DNA from: DASULA01 sp036278435 | Lineage (GTDB): Bacteria > Actinomycetota > Actinomycetes > Mycobacteriales > DASULA01 | Direction of reading: 5' to 3' | Assembly: GCA_036278435.1 (NCBI GenBank) | Contig: DASULA010000431.1 | Location: forward strand, 1-32,627 | Length of the DNA: 32,627 nucleotides | Shown: in pieces, positions 8,641 to 24,100 of the stretch | Numbering within the stretch: the first letter of the stretch is position 1 | Layout of the letters: each line of letters opens with the position of its first letter | Translations under genes and position numbers: made by a program | The notes under the pieces: generated by a model | Databases searched by the model: none | What the model was told of the DNA's origin: nothing | Seen by the model: the letters and a program-made list of their open reading frames with translations, nothing else

Positions 8641-8835
8641 GTACGGCATTCACTCGGTGACGGTCCGAAAGAAACGACATAACGGGACAAACGGCTAGGG
8701 ACGGAACGTTAATGGCTTGGGTGGCGCGCCACTCGCTCCAGCGGCGCCGGACGCTCCGGCGGGCCGGTCGCGGTACGCCGACCAAGCCTGTCGGCGGCGG
8801 CGGAATAATCCGAATCCAGGTTGAAGTAACCCTAC
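8641..8835. other. Gap upstream of the PKS promoter, no gene seen
   Basis: This stretch is less GC-biased than its surroundings. I see no frame with a recognisable domain, no RNA gene and no insertion-sequence end. Part of it may hold activator sites for the PKS promoter, but no clear repeat was found. Confidence 0.4.
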
Positions 8836-8865
8836 TTGACACACACTGGCGTGATCTTGTAGCCT
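8836..8865 (+). promoter_or_regulatory. Sigma-70-like promoter of the PKS operon
   Basis: TTGACA (8836-8841), a perfect -35 box, is followed after 18 bases by TAGCCT (8860-8865), which keeps the key T, A and final T of a -10 box. Transcription would start near 8872 and give a leader of about 370 bases before the first PKS gene. This is the best promoter match that I found in the window. Confidence 0.6.
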
Positions 8866-8872
8866 CCTGGCA

Positions 8873-9163
8873 CTTGAGATATACAGGCGCGGAATCATGG
8901 GGGTGCCCGAAAGGCTCAGGGTAATTGCTGTCTCAAGGACACAGGGTCGGCACCGGCTCGCCACACGGTTCATGAGAAACATGAGGCCGTGCTTCTCCGG
9001 ATCGCATGTCTGATGCGGGACCCGGCTGGCAAGTCTGGTTATCGGGTCATCGAATCCACCTTTCTGGCGCGCGTCCGAATCCGTGAACCGGGTCGGGTCA
9101 CGCGACCTGACCCGACTCCGATGTCAAGACTCCGGCCCTCATTCTCCCGGTGGGGTTTTCCCA
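8873..9163 (+). promoter_or_regulatory. Structured 5' leader of the PKS operon
   Basis: Inverted repeats follow each other through the leader: CTTGAGA (8873-8879) with TCTCAAG (8931-8937); CGCAT (9003-9007) with ATGCG (9013-9017); CGGGTCGGGTC (9089-9099) with GACCTGACCCG (9104-9114), an 11-bp stem with one G-U pair and a 5-base or shorter loop; and TGGG (9151-9154) with CCCA (9160-9163). I cannot match it to a known riboswitch class. An attenuator, a protein-binding leader and chance are all possible. Confidence 0.35.
8897..9013 (+). CDS. Possible 38-residue leader ORF
   Basis: An ATG 25 bases after the predicted transcription start opens a frame reading MGVPERLRVIAVSRTQGRHR and ending in TGA at 9013. 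Support is weak. The only ribosome-binding-like sequence is GGAA close to the ATG, and third-position GC is about 70 percent, clearly below the surrounding genes. It could be an attenuation leader peptide, because its stop lies beside the CGCAT/ATGCG stem, or a chance frame in a low-GC leader. Confidence 0.2.
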   Translation: MGVPERLRVIAVSRTQGRHRLATRFMRNMRPCFSGSHV

Positions 9164-9243
9164 TGTCCGGGTACTGACCAAATAACAACAACGGGTCGCC
9201 GGTCCGGCGCGCCCGTGAGCGCGTGGAGGGGGCTCCAACAGCG

Positions 9244-14817
<5,574 letters not shown>

Positions 14818-14818
14818 C

Positions 14819-17800
14819 ATGACCGGGACCACATTGGACGGTGCCCCTGACGCCGGCCTGGACGCCAACATGGTCAGGGCGGCACAGGCCATCCGGGAAC
14901 TGCGCGGGAAGATCGACTCGCTGGAGCTGGCCAGGCGGGAGCCCATCGCCGTGGTGGGCATCGGCTGCCGGCTGCCCGGAGGCGTTGACTCGGCCGAGTC
15001 GTACTGGCGGCTGCTCAGCCAGGGCACCGACGCGGTCACCGAGGTGCCGCCGTCGCGCTGGGACGTCGAGGAGTTCTTCGACCCGGATCCGGACGCCGCC
15101 GGCCGGATGCCCATGCGCTACGGCGCGTTCTGCGACGGGGTGGACCTGTTCGACCCGTACTTCTTCGGCATCTCGCCGCGTGAGGCGGCCCGGATGGACC
15201 CGCAGCAGCGGCTCTTTTTGGAGGTGGCCTGGGAGGCACTGGAAGACGCCGGGCAGACCCGCGAACGACTCCAGGGCAGCGCCACCGGCGTGTTCGTCGG
15301 CGCGAACAGCACCGACTACCTCCAGTTACAGCTCGCCGACCCGACCGAGATCGACACCTACACCATCGTCGGTGGCACCAACTGCATCATCGGCAACCGG
15401 CTGTCCTACCTGTTCGACCTGCGCGGCCCGAGCCTGACCGTGGACACGGCGTGCTCGTCGTCGCTGGTGGCCGCCCACCTGGCCTGCCAGAGCCTGCGCG
15501 GCCAGGAGTGCGACACCGCGGTGGTGGGTGGGATCAACCTAATCCTCTCGCCGTTCACCACGATGGCGCACGCCAAGGGACTCCCACTCGCCCCGGACGG
15601 GCGGTGCAAGACGTTCGACGCCAGGGCCGACGGGTACTGCCGCGGCGAGGGTGTGGTGGTCGTGGTCCTGAGGAGACTGTCTGACGCGGTGGCCGGCAAC
15701 GACCCGATCTGGGCGGTGATCAACGGTTCGGCGGTCAACCAGGACGGCCTGACCAACGGGCTCACCGCTCCCAACGGGCGTTCCCAGCGCGCGGTGATCA
15801 CCCGGGCGCTGGACAACGCGCGGCTGACACCGGCGCAGGTGACGCTGCTGGAGGCACACGGCACCGGAACCGTGTTGGGCGACCCGATCGAGGTGGAGTC
15901 GCTGCTTGACGTCTACGGCGCCAAGGACGGTCCGGACGACGCCTGCGCGCTCGGCTCGGTCAAGACGAACATCGGTCACCTGGAGGCCGGGGCCGGCATT
16001 GCCGGTTTGGTCAAGGTCGTGCTGAGCATCCGGCACGCCGGCATCGCGCCAAACCTGCACCTGGAGTCGGTGAACCCCCACATCAACCTGGGCGGCAGCC
16101 GGCTGTTCGTGCCGGCCGAACCGATGCCGTGGGAGCGGCCCGACGAACGCCGGCACGGCGCCGTGAGCGCGTTCGGGGCCGGCGGCACCAACGCGCACAT
16201 GATTCTCGGCCCGGCCCCCGGGGACCCCGACCGGCCGGACCCGGGTCCCGATCCGACCGATCTGGCGGATCCGGGTGCTTCGGGGGATCCGGAGACCGAA
16301 CCCGGCCCGATCTCGGTCACCGCGCCCACCTCGGACGCCCTGACCGCGTTGGTTCGATCCTACCGGGACCACCTGCGCTCACCGGCCGGCCAGACCCAGC
16401 GGCTGGCCGACATCGCCTACTCGGCAACGGCGCGGCGGACCCAACACGACCACCGGTGCGTGGTGGTGGCCGGTTCGCACGACCAGGCCGCCGACCGGCT
16501 GGGCGAGTGGCTGGACGGGGCGACGCCGCTCGGGGTGACTGCCGGTCGCGCGTCGAGCGAGGTCGGGCGGGGCGTGGTGTTCGTCTTCCCCGGCCAGGGC
16601 TCCCAGCGGCCGGGCATGGGCCGGGAGCTGATGCGGACCTGCCCGGTGTTCCGGGCCGCGGTCAGCGAATGCGATCAGGCCATGCGCGGCTGGCTTGGCC
16701 GCTCCGTACTCGGCGAAATCACCGGCGCGGACGGTTCCGGCGGCGCCGACCCGATCGACCTGGTGCAACCGGCGCTCTTCGCCATCGCGGTCGGGTTGGC
16801 CGCGCGGATGCGGGCACTGGGCGTGGAACCCGACCTGGTCGTCGGCCACAGCATGGGTGAGGTCGCCGCGGCACACGTCGCCGGTGCCCTCGACCTCACC
16901 GACGCGGCCCGGGTCATCTGCCGGCGCAGCCGGCTGCTGCGCCGGATCGCCGGTCGCGGGCGGATGCTGGTGGTGGCGCTGCCGATGAACGAGGCGGAGC
17001 GGGTGATCGACCCCTACCTCGACCGGGTCTCGGTGGCGGTCAGCAACAGTCCCACCTCGACGGTGCTGTCCGGAGACCCGGCCGCTCTGGACGAACTGCG
17101 CGAACTACTTGGCGCGCGCAACGTGTTCTGCCGGCCGGTGAAGGTCGACGTCGCCTCGCACAGTCCGCAGGTCGACCCGTTGCGGGACGATCTGCTGGCC
17201 GAGCTGGCCGGGATCGCGCCGCGACCGGGCACCGTCCCCATCCTGTCCACGGTGACCGGCCGGGTGTGTGACGGCGCGGACTTCGACGCCCCGTACTGGG
17301 TGCGCAACCTACGCGAACCAGTGCTGTTCTGGGACGCGGTGCGGGCGCTGGTGGACCGGGGCAGCGGGGTGTTCGTGGAGCTGAGCCCGCACCCGGTGCT
17401 GCTGCCCGCGGTCGAGCAGGGCCTGGAACGGGCCGGTCGGACCGGACTCACCCTGGCGGCGATGCGCCGGGACGAACCGGAGGCGCGCCCGTCGGTGGCC
17501 GCCGTCGGCGCGCTGCACGCCTACGGGTTCGAGGTACCCGTAGGGCGGGTGCTCGCCGGTGACGCGCGGCCGGTGCCGCTGCCCCGCTACGCCTGGCAGC
17601 ACGAACGGTTCTGGTTCACCGCCGACGAGCGCGGCCCGGTGGTACCGACCCGCCGGGACGCTCCGGTGCCCGCGCCGCGACCGGCGCGGACCCCCGAGAC
17701 GGCGCCGGGCCAGCCCGACGGGCGACCCGACCCGTTCGCCGGGACCAGCCCCGGACAGCGCCGGGCGGTGCTGTCGGCACTGGTGCTGGCCGAGGTGGCC

Positions 17801-18190
17801 GGCGCGCTGGAGTTCGAACCGTCCCGGGTGGACCCCCGGGTCGGGTTCTTCCAGATGGGCATGGACTCGGTGCTGGCCGCCCGGGCCCGGGTCGGCATCG
17901 AGGCGGCGCTCGGACGCAGGCTGCCCGCGCCGGTCATGTTCGAGCACCCCACCGTGGAGGCACTCACCGAATACCTGCTCGACGCCGCGACCGGCCGGCC
18001 CGGACCGGCCGGGACGGGCGACCCGCACGTTCCCGAACCGCGGACATCGGCACCGGGTGACCGAACCCCGGGCCCGGCCACCGGCCGGGTGCCCGACGGC
18101 CCTCCCGAGGAACTGTCCGAAGAAGACCTTCTCGCCGCGCTGGCCGAGGAGGTCGGCATGCCCATCGACCCAGTCAGAGGACTCCGGTGA
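14819..18190 (+). CDS. Type I PKS extension module: KS-AT-ACP
   Basis: This 1123-residue single extension module has no reductive domain. An N-terminal helix (about 15-38, AAQAIRELRGKIDSLELARR) is typical of a docking coiled coil and should meet the C-terminus of the first PKS. KS spans 40-465 with Cys212 (DTACSSS), His347 (EAHGTGT) and His387 (KTNIGH), all intact. AT spans 585-890 with Ser678 in GHSMGE, Arg703 for the extender carboxylate and VASH at 778-781. VASH is closer to the methylmalonyl YASH motif than to malonyl HAFH, so methylmalonyl is the tentative call. The post-AT linker (LPRYAWQHERFW) runs directly through a Pro-rich stretch into the ACP (985-1060, Ser1017 in GMDSV). The product would keep its beta-keto group. 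The start is one base after the previous stop, with GGAGG upstream. Codon 170 is TTA. Confidence 0.93.
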   Translation: MTGTTLDGAPDAGLDANMVRAAQAIRELRGKIDSLELARREPIAVVGIGCRLPGGVDSAESYWRLLSQGTDAVTEVPPSRWDVEEFFDPDPDAAGRMPMRYGAFCDGVDLFDPYFFGISPREAARMDPQQRLFLEVAWEALEDAGQTRERLQGSATGVFVGANSTDYLQLQLADPTEIDTYTIVGGTNCIIGNRLSYLFDLRGPSLTVDTACSSSLVAAHLACQSLRGQECDTAVVGGINLILSPFTTMAHAKGLPLAPDGRCKTFDARADGYCRGEGVVVVVLRRLSDAVAGNDPIWAVINGSAVNQDGLTNGLTAPNGRSQRAVITRALDNARLTPAQVTLLEAHGTGTVLGDPIEVESLLDVYGAKDGPDDACALGSVKTNIGHLEAGAGIAGLVKVVLSIRHAGIAPNLHLESVNPHINLGGSRLFVPAEPMPWERPDERRHGAVSAFGAGGTNAHMILGPAPGDPDRPDPGPDPTDLADPGASGDPETEPGPISVTAPTSDALTALVRSYRDHLRSPAGQTQRLADIAYSATARRTQHDHRCVVVAGSHDQAADRLGEWLDGATPLGVTAGRASSEVGRGVVFVFPGQGSQRPGMGRELMRTCPVFRAAVSECDQAMRGWLGRSVLGEITGADGSGGADPIDLVQPALFAIAVGLAARMRALGVEPDLVVGHSMGEVAAAHVAGALDLTDAARVICRRSRLLRRIAGRGRMLVVALPMNEAERVIDPYLDRVSVAVSNSPTSTVLSGDPAALDELRELLGARNVFCRPVKVDVASHSPQVDPLRDDLLAELAGIAPRPGTVPILSTVTGRVCDGADFDAPYWVRNLREPVLFWDAVRALVDRGSGVFVELSPHPVLLPAVEQGLERAGRTGLTLAAMRRDEPEARPSVAAVGALHAYGFEVPVGRVLAGDARPVPLPRYAWQHERFWFTADERGPVVPTRRDAPVPAPRPARTPETAPGQPDGRPDPFAGTSPGQRRAVLSALVLAEVAGALEFEPSRVDPRVGFFQMGMDSVLAARARVGIEAALGRRLPAPVMFEHPTVEALTEYLLDAATGRPGPAGTGDPHVPEPRTSAPGDRTPGPATGRVPDGPPEELSEEDLLAALAEEVGMPIDPVRGLR

Positions 18191-21100
18191 CAACGACCTA
18201 CGAACCCGGCCGACAGTCCGTACTCGCCCAGAGCGTGCGCGAGATCCGTCGACTGCGATCCGAACTCGCCGCGGCCGAGCGGGCCGAGCGGGCCCGGACC
18301 GAGCCCGTGGCCATCGTGGGCATGGCCTGCCGGCTACCCGGCGACTGCACCGACCCGGAGTCCTACTGGGAGCTGCTCAGCCAGGGCCGGGACGGCATCA
18401 CCGACATCCCGGCGTCCCGCTGGGACGTGGAGCACTACTACGACCCGTCCCCGGCCGCGGCCGGCAAGATGTACGCCCGCCGCGGCGGTTTCCTGGCTGA
18501 CATCGACCGGTTCGACGCGGCGTTCTTCGGGATCTCCCCGCGCGAGGCGGCCACCCTCGACCCGCAGCAGCGGCTGCTGCTGGAGGTGGGCTGGCAGGCC
18601 CTGGAGGACGCCGCCCAGGGGCCGGACGAACTCCTCGGCTCGCCCACCGGGGTGTTCTTCGGGGTCACCAACTACGACTACTGCCAGCTCCAGATGCAGC
18701 AGGTCGCCCCGGGCGACCTGGAGGCGTACAGCCTGACCAGCAACGCGTCCACGTTCGCCGCCGGCCGGCTGTCGTACTGGTTGGGCCTGACCGGCCCGAG
18801 CCTGTCGGTGGACACCGCCTGCTCCTCCTCGCTGGTCGGGGTGCACCTGGCCTGCCAGAGCCTGCGTTCCGGCGAGTCGTCGATGGCCCTGGCTGGTGGG
18901 GTCAACGTGTTGCTGTCCCCGGAGTGGTCCGTCGTACTGTCCCGGGCGAAGATGTTGGCCCCTGACGGACGCTGCAAGACCTTCGATGCCTCGGCCGACG
19001 GGTACGTTCGCAGCGAGGGCTGTGGCGTGGTGGTCCTCAAGCGACTGTCCGACGCGGTCGCCCACGGTGACCGGGTGCTGGCCCTGATCCGCGGCTCGGC
19101 GGTGAACCAGGACGGCCGCAGCGGCGGGATCACCGTGCCCAACCCGTCGGCCCAGCGGGACGTGCTGCGCTCCGCGCTGCGCGCCGCCGGGGTGGGCCCG
19201 TCGCAGGTCAGCTACGTGGAGGCGCACGGCACCGGCACCCCGCTCGGCGACCCGATCGAGATGCGGGCGCTGCACGCGGTGCTGGGCGAGCGGAACGGGT
19301 CCGGGCCGCTGCTGGTCGGATCGGTGAAGACCAACATCGGTCACCTGGAACCGGCGGCCGGCGTGGCCGGGCTGATCAAGGTGGTGCTGGGCCTGCGGCA
19401 CGAGCAGATCCCGCCGCACCTGCACCTGACCGAGGTCAACCCGGAGATCCCGCTGGAGGAGATGGGCATGCAAGTGCCGACCGGGCTGACCCCCTGGCCG
19501 CGCGGCGAGCAGCCGAGGGTGGCCGGGGTCAGCTCGTTCGGGGCCAGCGGAACCAACGCGCACCTGGTGGTGCAGGAGGCGCCCGATCCGGACCGGGCGG
19601 CCACCGGAACCGCCGGAGCGGCCGAACGCACCGCGCACATCCTCACCCTGTCCGCCAGGACCCCGGCCGCGCTGACCGCGCTCGCCGGGCGGTACCGCGA
19701 CCGGTTGGGCGAACTGACCGACCAGGAGGCACCATCCGACCAGGACACCTGTGTCGAGCTGGCCGACGTGTGCTTCACCGCGAACGTGGGCCGGGCCCGG
19801 TTCGCGCACCGGCTGGCGGTGGTCGGCTCGACCCCAGGGCAGATGCGTGACCTGCTCGGGGCCGCGGTCGCGGGCGAGTCGCCGGCCGGGGTGTGGCGCG
19901 GGCAGGCGCCGGCCGGTGGGCCCGGTGGGGTGGTGTTCCTGTTCACCGGCCAGGGGGCGCAGTACCCGGGCATGGCGGCCACCCTCCACCGCACCGAGCC
20001 GGCGTTCCGGGAGACCCTGGAGGGCTGTGACCGGGTGGCCGAGCCGCTGCTCGGACGCTCCCTGCTCTCGATCCTGGACCCGGCCCCCGGCGAGGCCGAC
20101 CTGATCCACCAGACCCGCTACACCCAACCGGCTCTGTTCGCGGTGGAGTACGCCCTGGCCCAACTGTGGCGCTCCTGGGGGGTGGAACCGGCGGCCGTGC
20201 TCGGCCACAGCGTGGGCGAGCTGGCGGCGGCCTGCGTGGCCGGGATGATGCCGGTCGAGGACGGTCTGCGGCTGGCGGCGCGCCGCGGTCAGCTCATGCA
20301 CGATCTCGGCGACGGCGGGGCGATGGCAGCAGTGTTCGCCGGTGTCGACCGGGTGGAGCGCGCCCTGGCGCCGTTCGCCGCCGAGGTGTCGGTGGCCGCG
20401 GTGAACGGGCCGGCCAGTGTGGTCGTCTCCGGTGCCACCGAGGCGGTGGAACAGGTGCTGGCGGCGTTGGCCGCCGAGGGGATCCGGTCCAGGCCGGTCG
20501 CGGTGACCCGGGCGTTCCACTCGCCCTTGATGGACCCCATGCTGGACCGGTTCGAAGCCGAGGCGGCCACCGTGCCGTTCGGCCCGGCCCAGATCCCGCT
20601 CATCTCCAACGTCACCGGCCGGCCGCTGGCCGGCCCGGAGAAGATGACCGGCCGTTACCTGCGTGACCACGTCCGCCGGCCGGTGCGGTTCTTCGACGGC
20701 ATGACCACTCTGTTCGACCAGGGCCACCGGACGTTCCTGGAGGTCGGCCCGGCACCCACCCTGCTGGGCATGGCCAAGCGGTTCGCGCCGGACACCGGCG
20801 ACCGGCCGGCGGTGTTCCTGCCGTCGCTGCGCCCGCGACGCGACGACTGGCAGGTGCTGTGCGACAGTCTGGCCGCCCTGCACGCCCGGGGTGTGGCAGT
20901 GGACTGGGCACGATTCGACGCCGGGCGGGCCCGCCGGCGGGTGGCGCTGCCCGGCTACCCGTTCCAGCGCGATCGGCACTGGTTTCAGGCGAGCGCGACC
21001 GTGCCGCCGGCACCGGTGGCGGTCCCGGCTGAGCCGACCGGACCGCCGACGGACTCGTTGCTGGGCCGGCGGATCGACTCGCCGCTGGAGGTGATCCAGT

Positions 21101-24100
21101 TCGAGGCCCGGTTGGACGCCCAGGCCCACCCCTGCCTGGGTGACTGCGTCATGGACGGCCTGCCCGTGGTCAACATCGGCGTGTACCTGGAGGCCGCGCT
21201 GTCCGCGGCGCGGGAACTCAACGGCCCGGGGCCGGTCCTGATCACCGACGCGGTGGTGCGACAGAGCCTGGTGCTGGAGGCCGACCAGACCCCGCGGGCG
21301 CACCTCGCGGTCACCCCCGGGCCGGACGGCAGCGCGTCCTACCGGTACCACGCCGAACACCGCGACGCCACGGGCGGGTCGCGCTGGGTGCTGCACTCGC
21401 AGGGCGTCATGCGGCCGGCCGGCGAGGACCGGCAACCGTGGGGCGATCCGGCCACGGCCGGGTTGGACCGGGAGACCTCCGGTGAGGACTTCTACCGTCA
21501 GATGTGGCAGCGCCGGCTCTACCTGGGCCCCTCGGCCCGCTGGGTGGAGCGGGTGTGGTCCGGCACCGGCCGCGCGGTGGCCCGGATGCGGTTGCCCGAG
21601 CCGGGGGAGGCCGACCGGTACCTGCTGCACCCGGGCATCACCGACGCGATGTTCCAGGTGCTGTTCGCCTGCCTGCCGACCGACGGCGCCGACGCGACGT
21701 ACCTGCTGGTGTCCATCGACCGGTTCGTCTTCCACGGCTACGACAGCGGGCAGCCGCTGTACTGCCAGGTGAGGCTGCTGCCCGAGTCGGTGCCCGGGTC
21801 GACACTGGTCGCCGAGGTCCGGCTCGGCGACGGGGCCGGGCGGCCGGTGGCCGAGGCCGGCGGGGTCCACCTGCGGCGGGCCGAGCGGGCCGCCCTGTCC
21901 CGGCCCGGATCGCCCCGGAGCCAGTCCGCGAGGGCGGCGACCGCGGTCGGCCGGTCCGGGGCGGACCCCGCGCCGGTCCCGGCCGGGGCGTCGATCCACC
22001 CGACGGCCGAGCAGATCCGCCGGGCCGACCCGGCCGGGCGCGCCACCGCGGTCCGGGCACTGCTGGTCCGCCTCGTCGCCCGGGCGCTGGGCGCGGCCGA
22101 GGCCGACCTGGACACCGAGGAGTCGTTGCACAACCTCGGGTTGGACTCGCTGATGGCCCTGGAGGTCAAGGAGTCGGTGGCCGCCGCGCTCGGCGTCAAC
22201 CTGCCACTGGTGTCGCTGCTGGAGGGGTGCACCATCACCAGGCTGGGCGCCGACGTGCTCGGTCTGCTCGGCCTCGCCGATGCCGGACCGGGCGGCGCCC
22301 CCGACGGCCCGGCCACGTCGGCCGATCCGGCCGACCCTGATGGACCGGACGGGCTCGGATTGCCGGTGCTGGTACCGGATCCGGACGCCCGGTACGAGCC
22401 GTTCTCCCTCACCGACCTCCAGCAGGCGTACCTGGTCGGCCGGTCCGGCGCGTTCGAACTCGGCAACACCTCGACGTACTTCCTCATCGAGGTCGACCTC
22501 GACGGGGTGGACCTGCCCCGGCTGGCCTCGGCCCTGCGCCGGATGATCGACCGGCACGACATGCTGCGGGCGGTGGTGAGTGCCGACGGGTACCAGCGGG
22601 TGCTCGCCGAGGTGCCCGAATACCAGATCGCCACGGTGGACCTCACCGGCCTGGCCGAACCCGAGCGGGCCCGGCGGCTGGCCGAAATCCACCGGGAGAT
22701 GGCCGGGCAGGTCTTCGACACCACCGCCTGGCCGCTGTTCGACATCCGGGCCACCCGGATCGACCCGCGCCGGACCCGGCTGCACGTCGGCCTGGATGCG
22801 TTGATCATCGACGCCTGGAGCACGTCGCTGCTGTTCCGGGAGTGGGCCGCGGCCTACCGCGACCAGGCCGCCGAACCGGCCGAACTCCCGATCGGCTACC
22901 GCGACTATGTGCTGGCCGCTCGGTCGCTGGAGGGCGGCCCGCAGCACCGCCGGTCGCAGCGGTACTGGCAAGACCGGCTGCCCGGCCTGCCCGCGGCGCC
23001 CGAACTCCCGCTGGCCCGCAACCCGGCCACGTTGGCCAGTCCGACCTTCACGCACCGGTCCAGCCGGCTGGAGCCGGCCGACTGGGAGCGGTTCAAGCAC
23101 CGCGCGGCCGAGGCCGGGGTGACCCCCTCGGTGGCGTTGTGTACCGCCTACGCGCAGGTGCTCGGCGCCTGGAGCAGGTCCGGCCACTTCACTCTGAACG
23201 TGCTGTTCTTCAACCGGCTGCCGCTGCACCCGCGGGTCGGCGACGTGCTGGGCAACTTCAGCGCCACCACCCTGCTGGAGGTCGACGGCACCGGCACCGA
23301 GGGGTTCGCCGAGCGGGCCAACCGCGTCCAGAAACGGCTGTGGACCGACCTGGAACACAGCCACGTCAGCGGTGTGCGGGTGCTGCGGGAGATGAACCGC
23401 GCCCGCGGTGGTTCGGCCCGGGCGACCATGCCGGTGGTGTTCGCCAGCACAGTCAACTTCGCCGCCCGGGACGACTCGGCCAGCGCCACCGGCCTGGCCC
23501 AGCACCTGATCGCGATGGGGGAGTCCGGCCGTGAGGTGTCCAGCTCGATCCGCACCCCACAGGTCTGGCTGGACCACCAGGTGGTCGAGGACGCCGGTGC
23601 GCTGATCGTGAACTGGGACGTGCTGGAGGAGATCTTCCCGGCCGGGATGATCGACGCGATGTTCGGCGCGTACCTCGGCCTGCTGGGCGACCTGTGCGCC
23701 GACCAGCGGGCCTGGCGGGAGCCGGTGCCGGTGCTCGTCCCGGTCGCCGACCTGGACGCCCGCCGCGCGGTCAACGCCACCGACGCACCGGTCCCCGGTG
23801 GGCTGCTGCACGATGGGTTCGTGGCCCGGGCGGCCACCCACCCCGACGTCCCCGCGGTGATCGCGGCCGACCGCACACTCAGCTACGGCGAACTGGACCG
23901 CCGGTCCAACCGGGTCGGCCGGTGGCTGCGGGCGCACAACGTCGGACCCGGCACGCTGGTGGCCGTCGTCATGGACAAGGGCTGGGAACAGGTCGTTGCC
24001 GCCCTGGGCGTACTGAAGGCGGGCGGCGCCTACGTGCCCATCGACGCCGCGGTCCCGCCGGAGCGGCTGCGGCTGCTGCTGGCCAGCGCCGGCATCTCGG

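Noticed and set aside
8836..9243. Known riboswitch in the PKS leader
   Set aside because: I compared it from memory with c-di-AMP, c-di-GMP, ykkC, SAM and glutamine motifs and found no convincing match; it is left as an unclassified leader.
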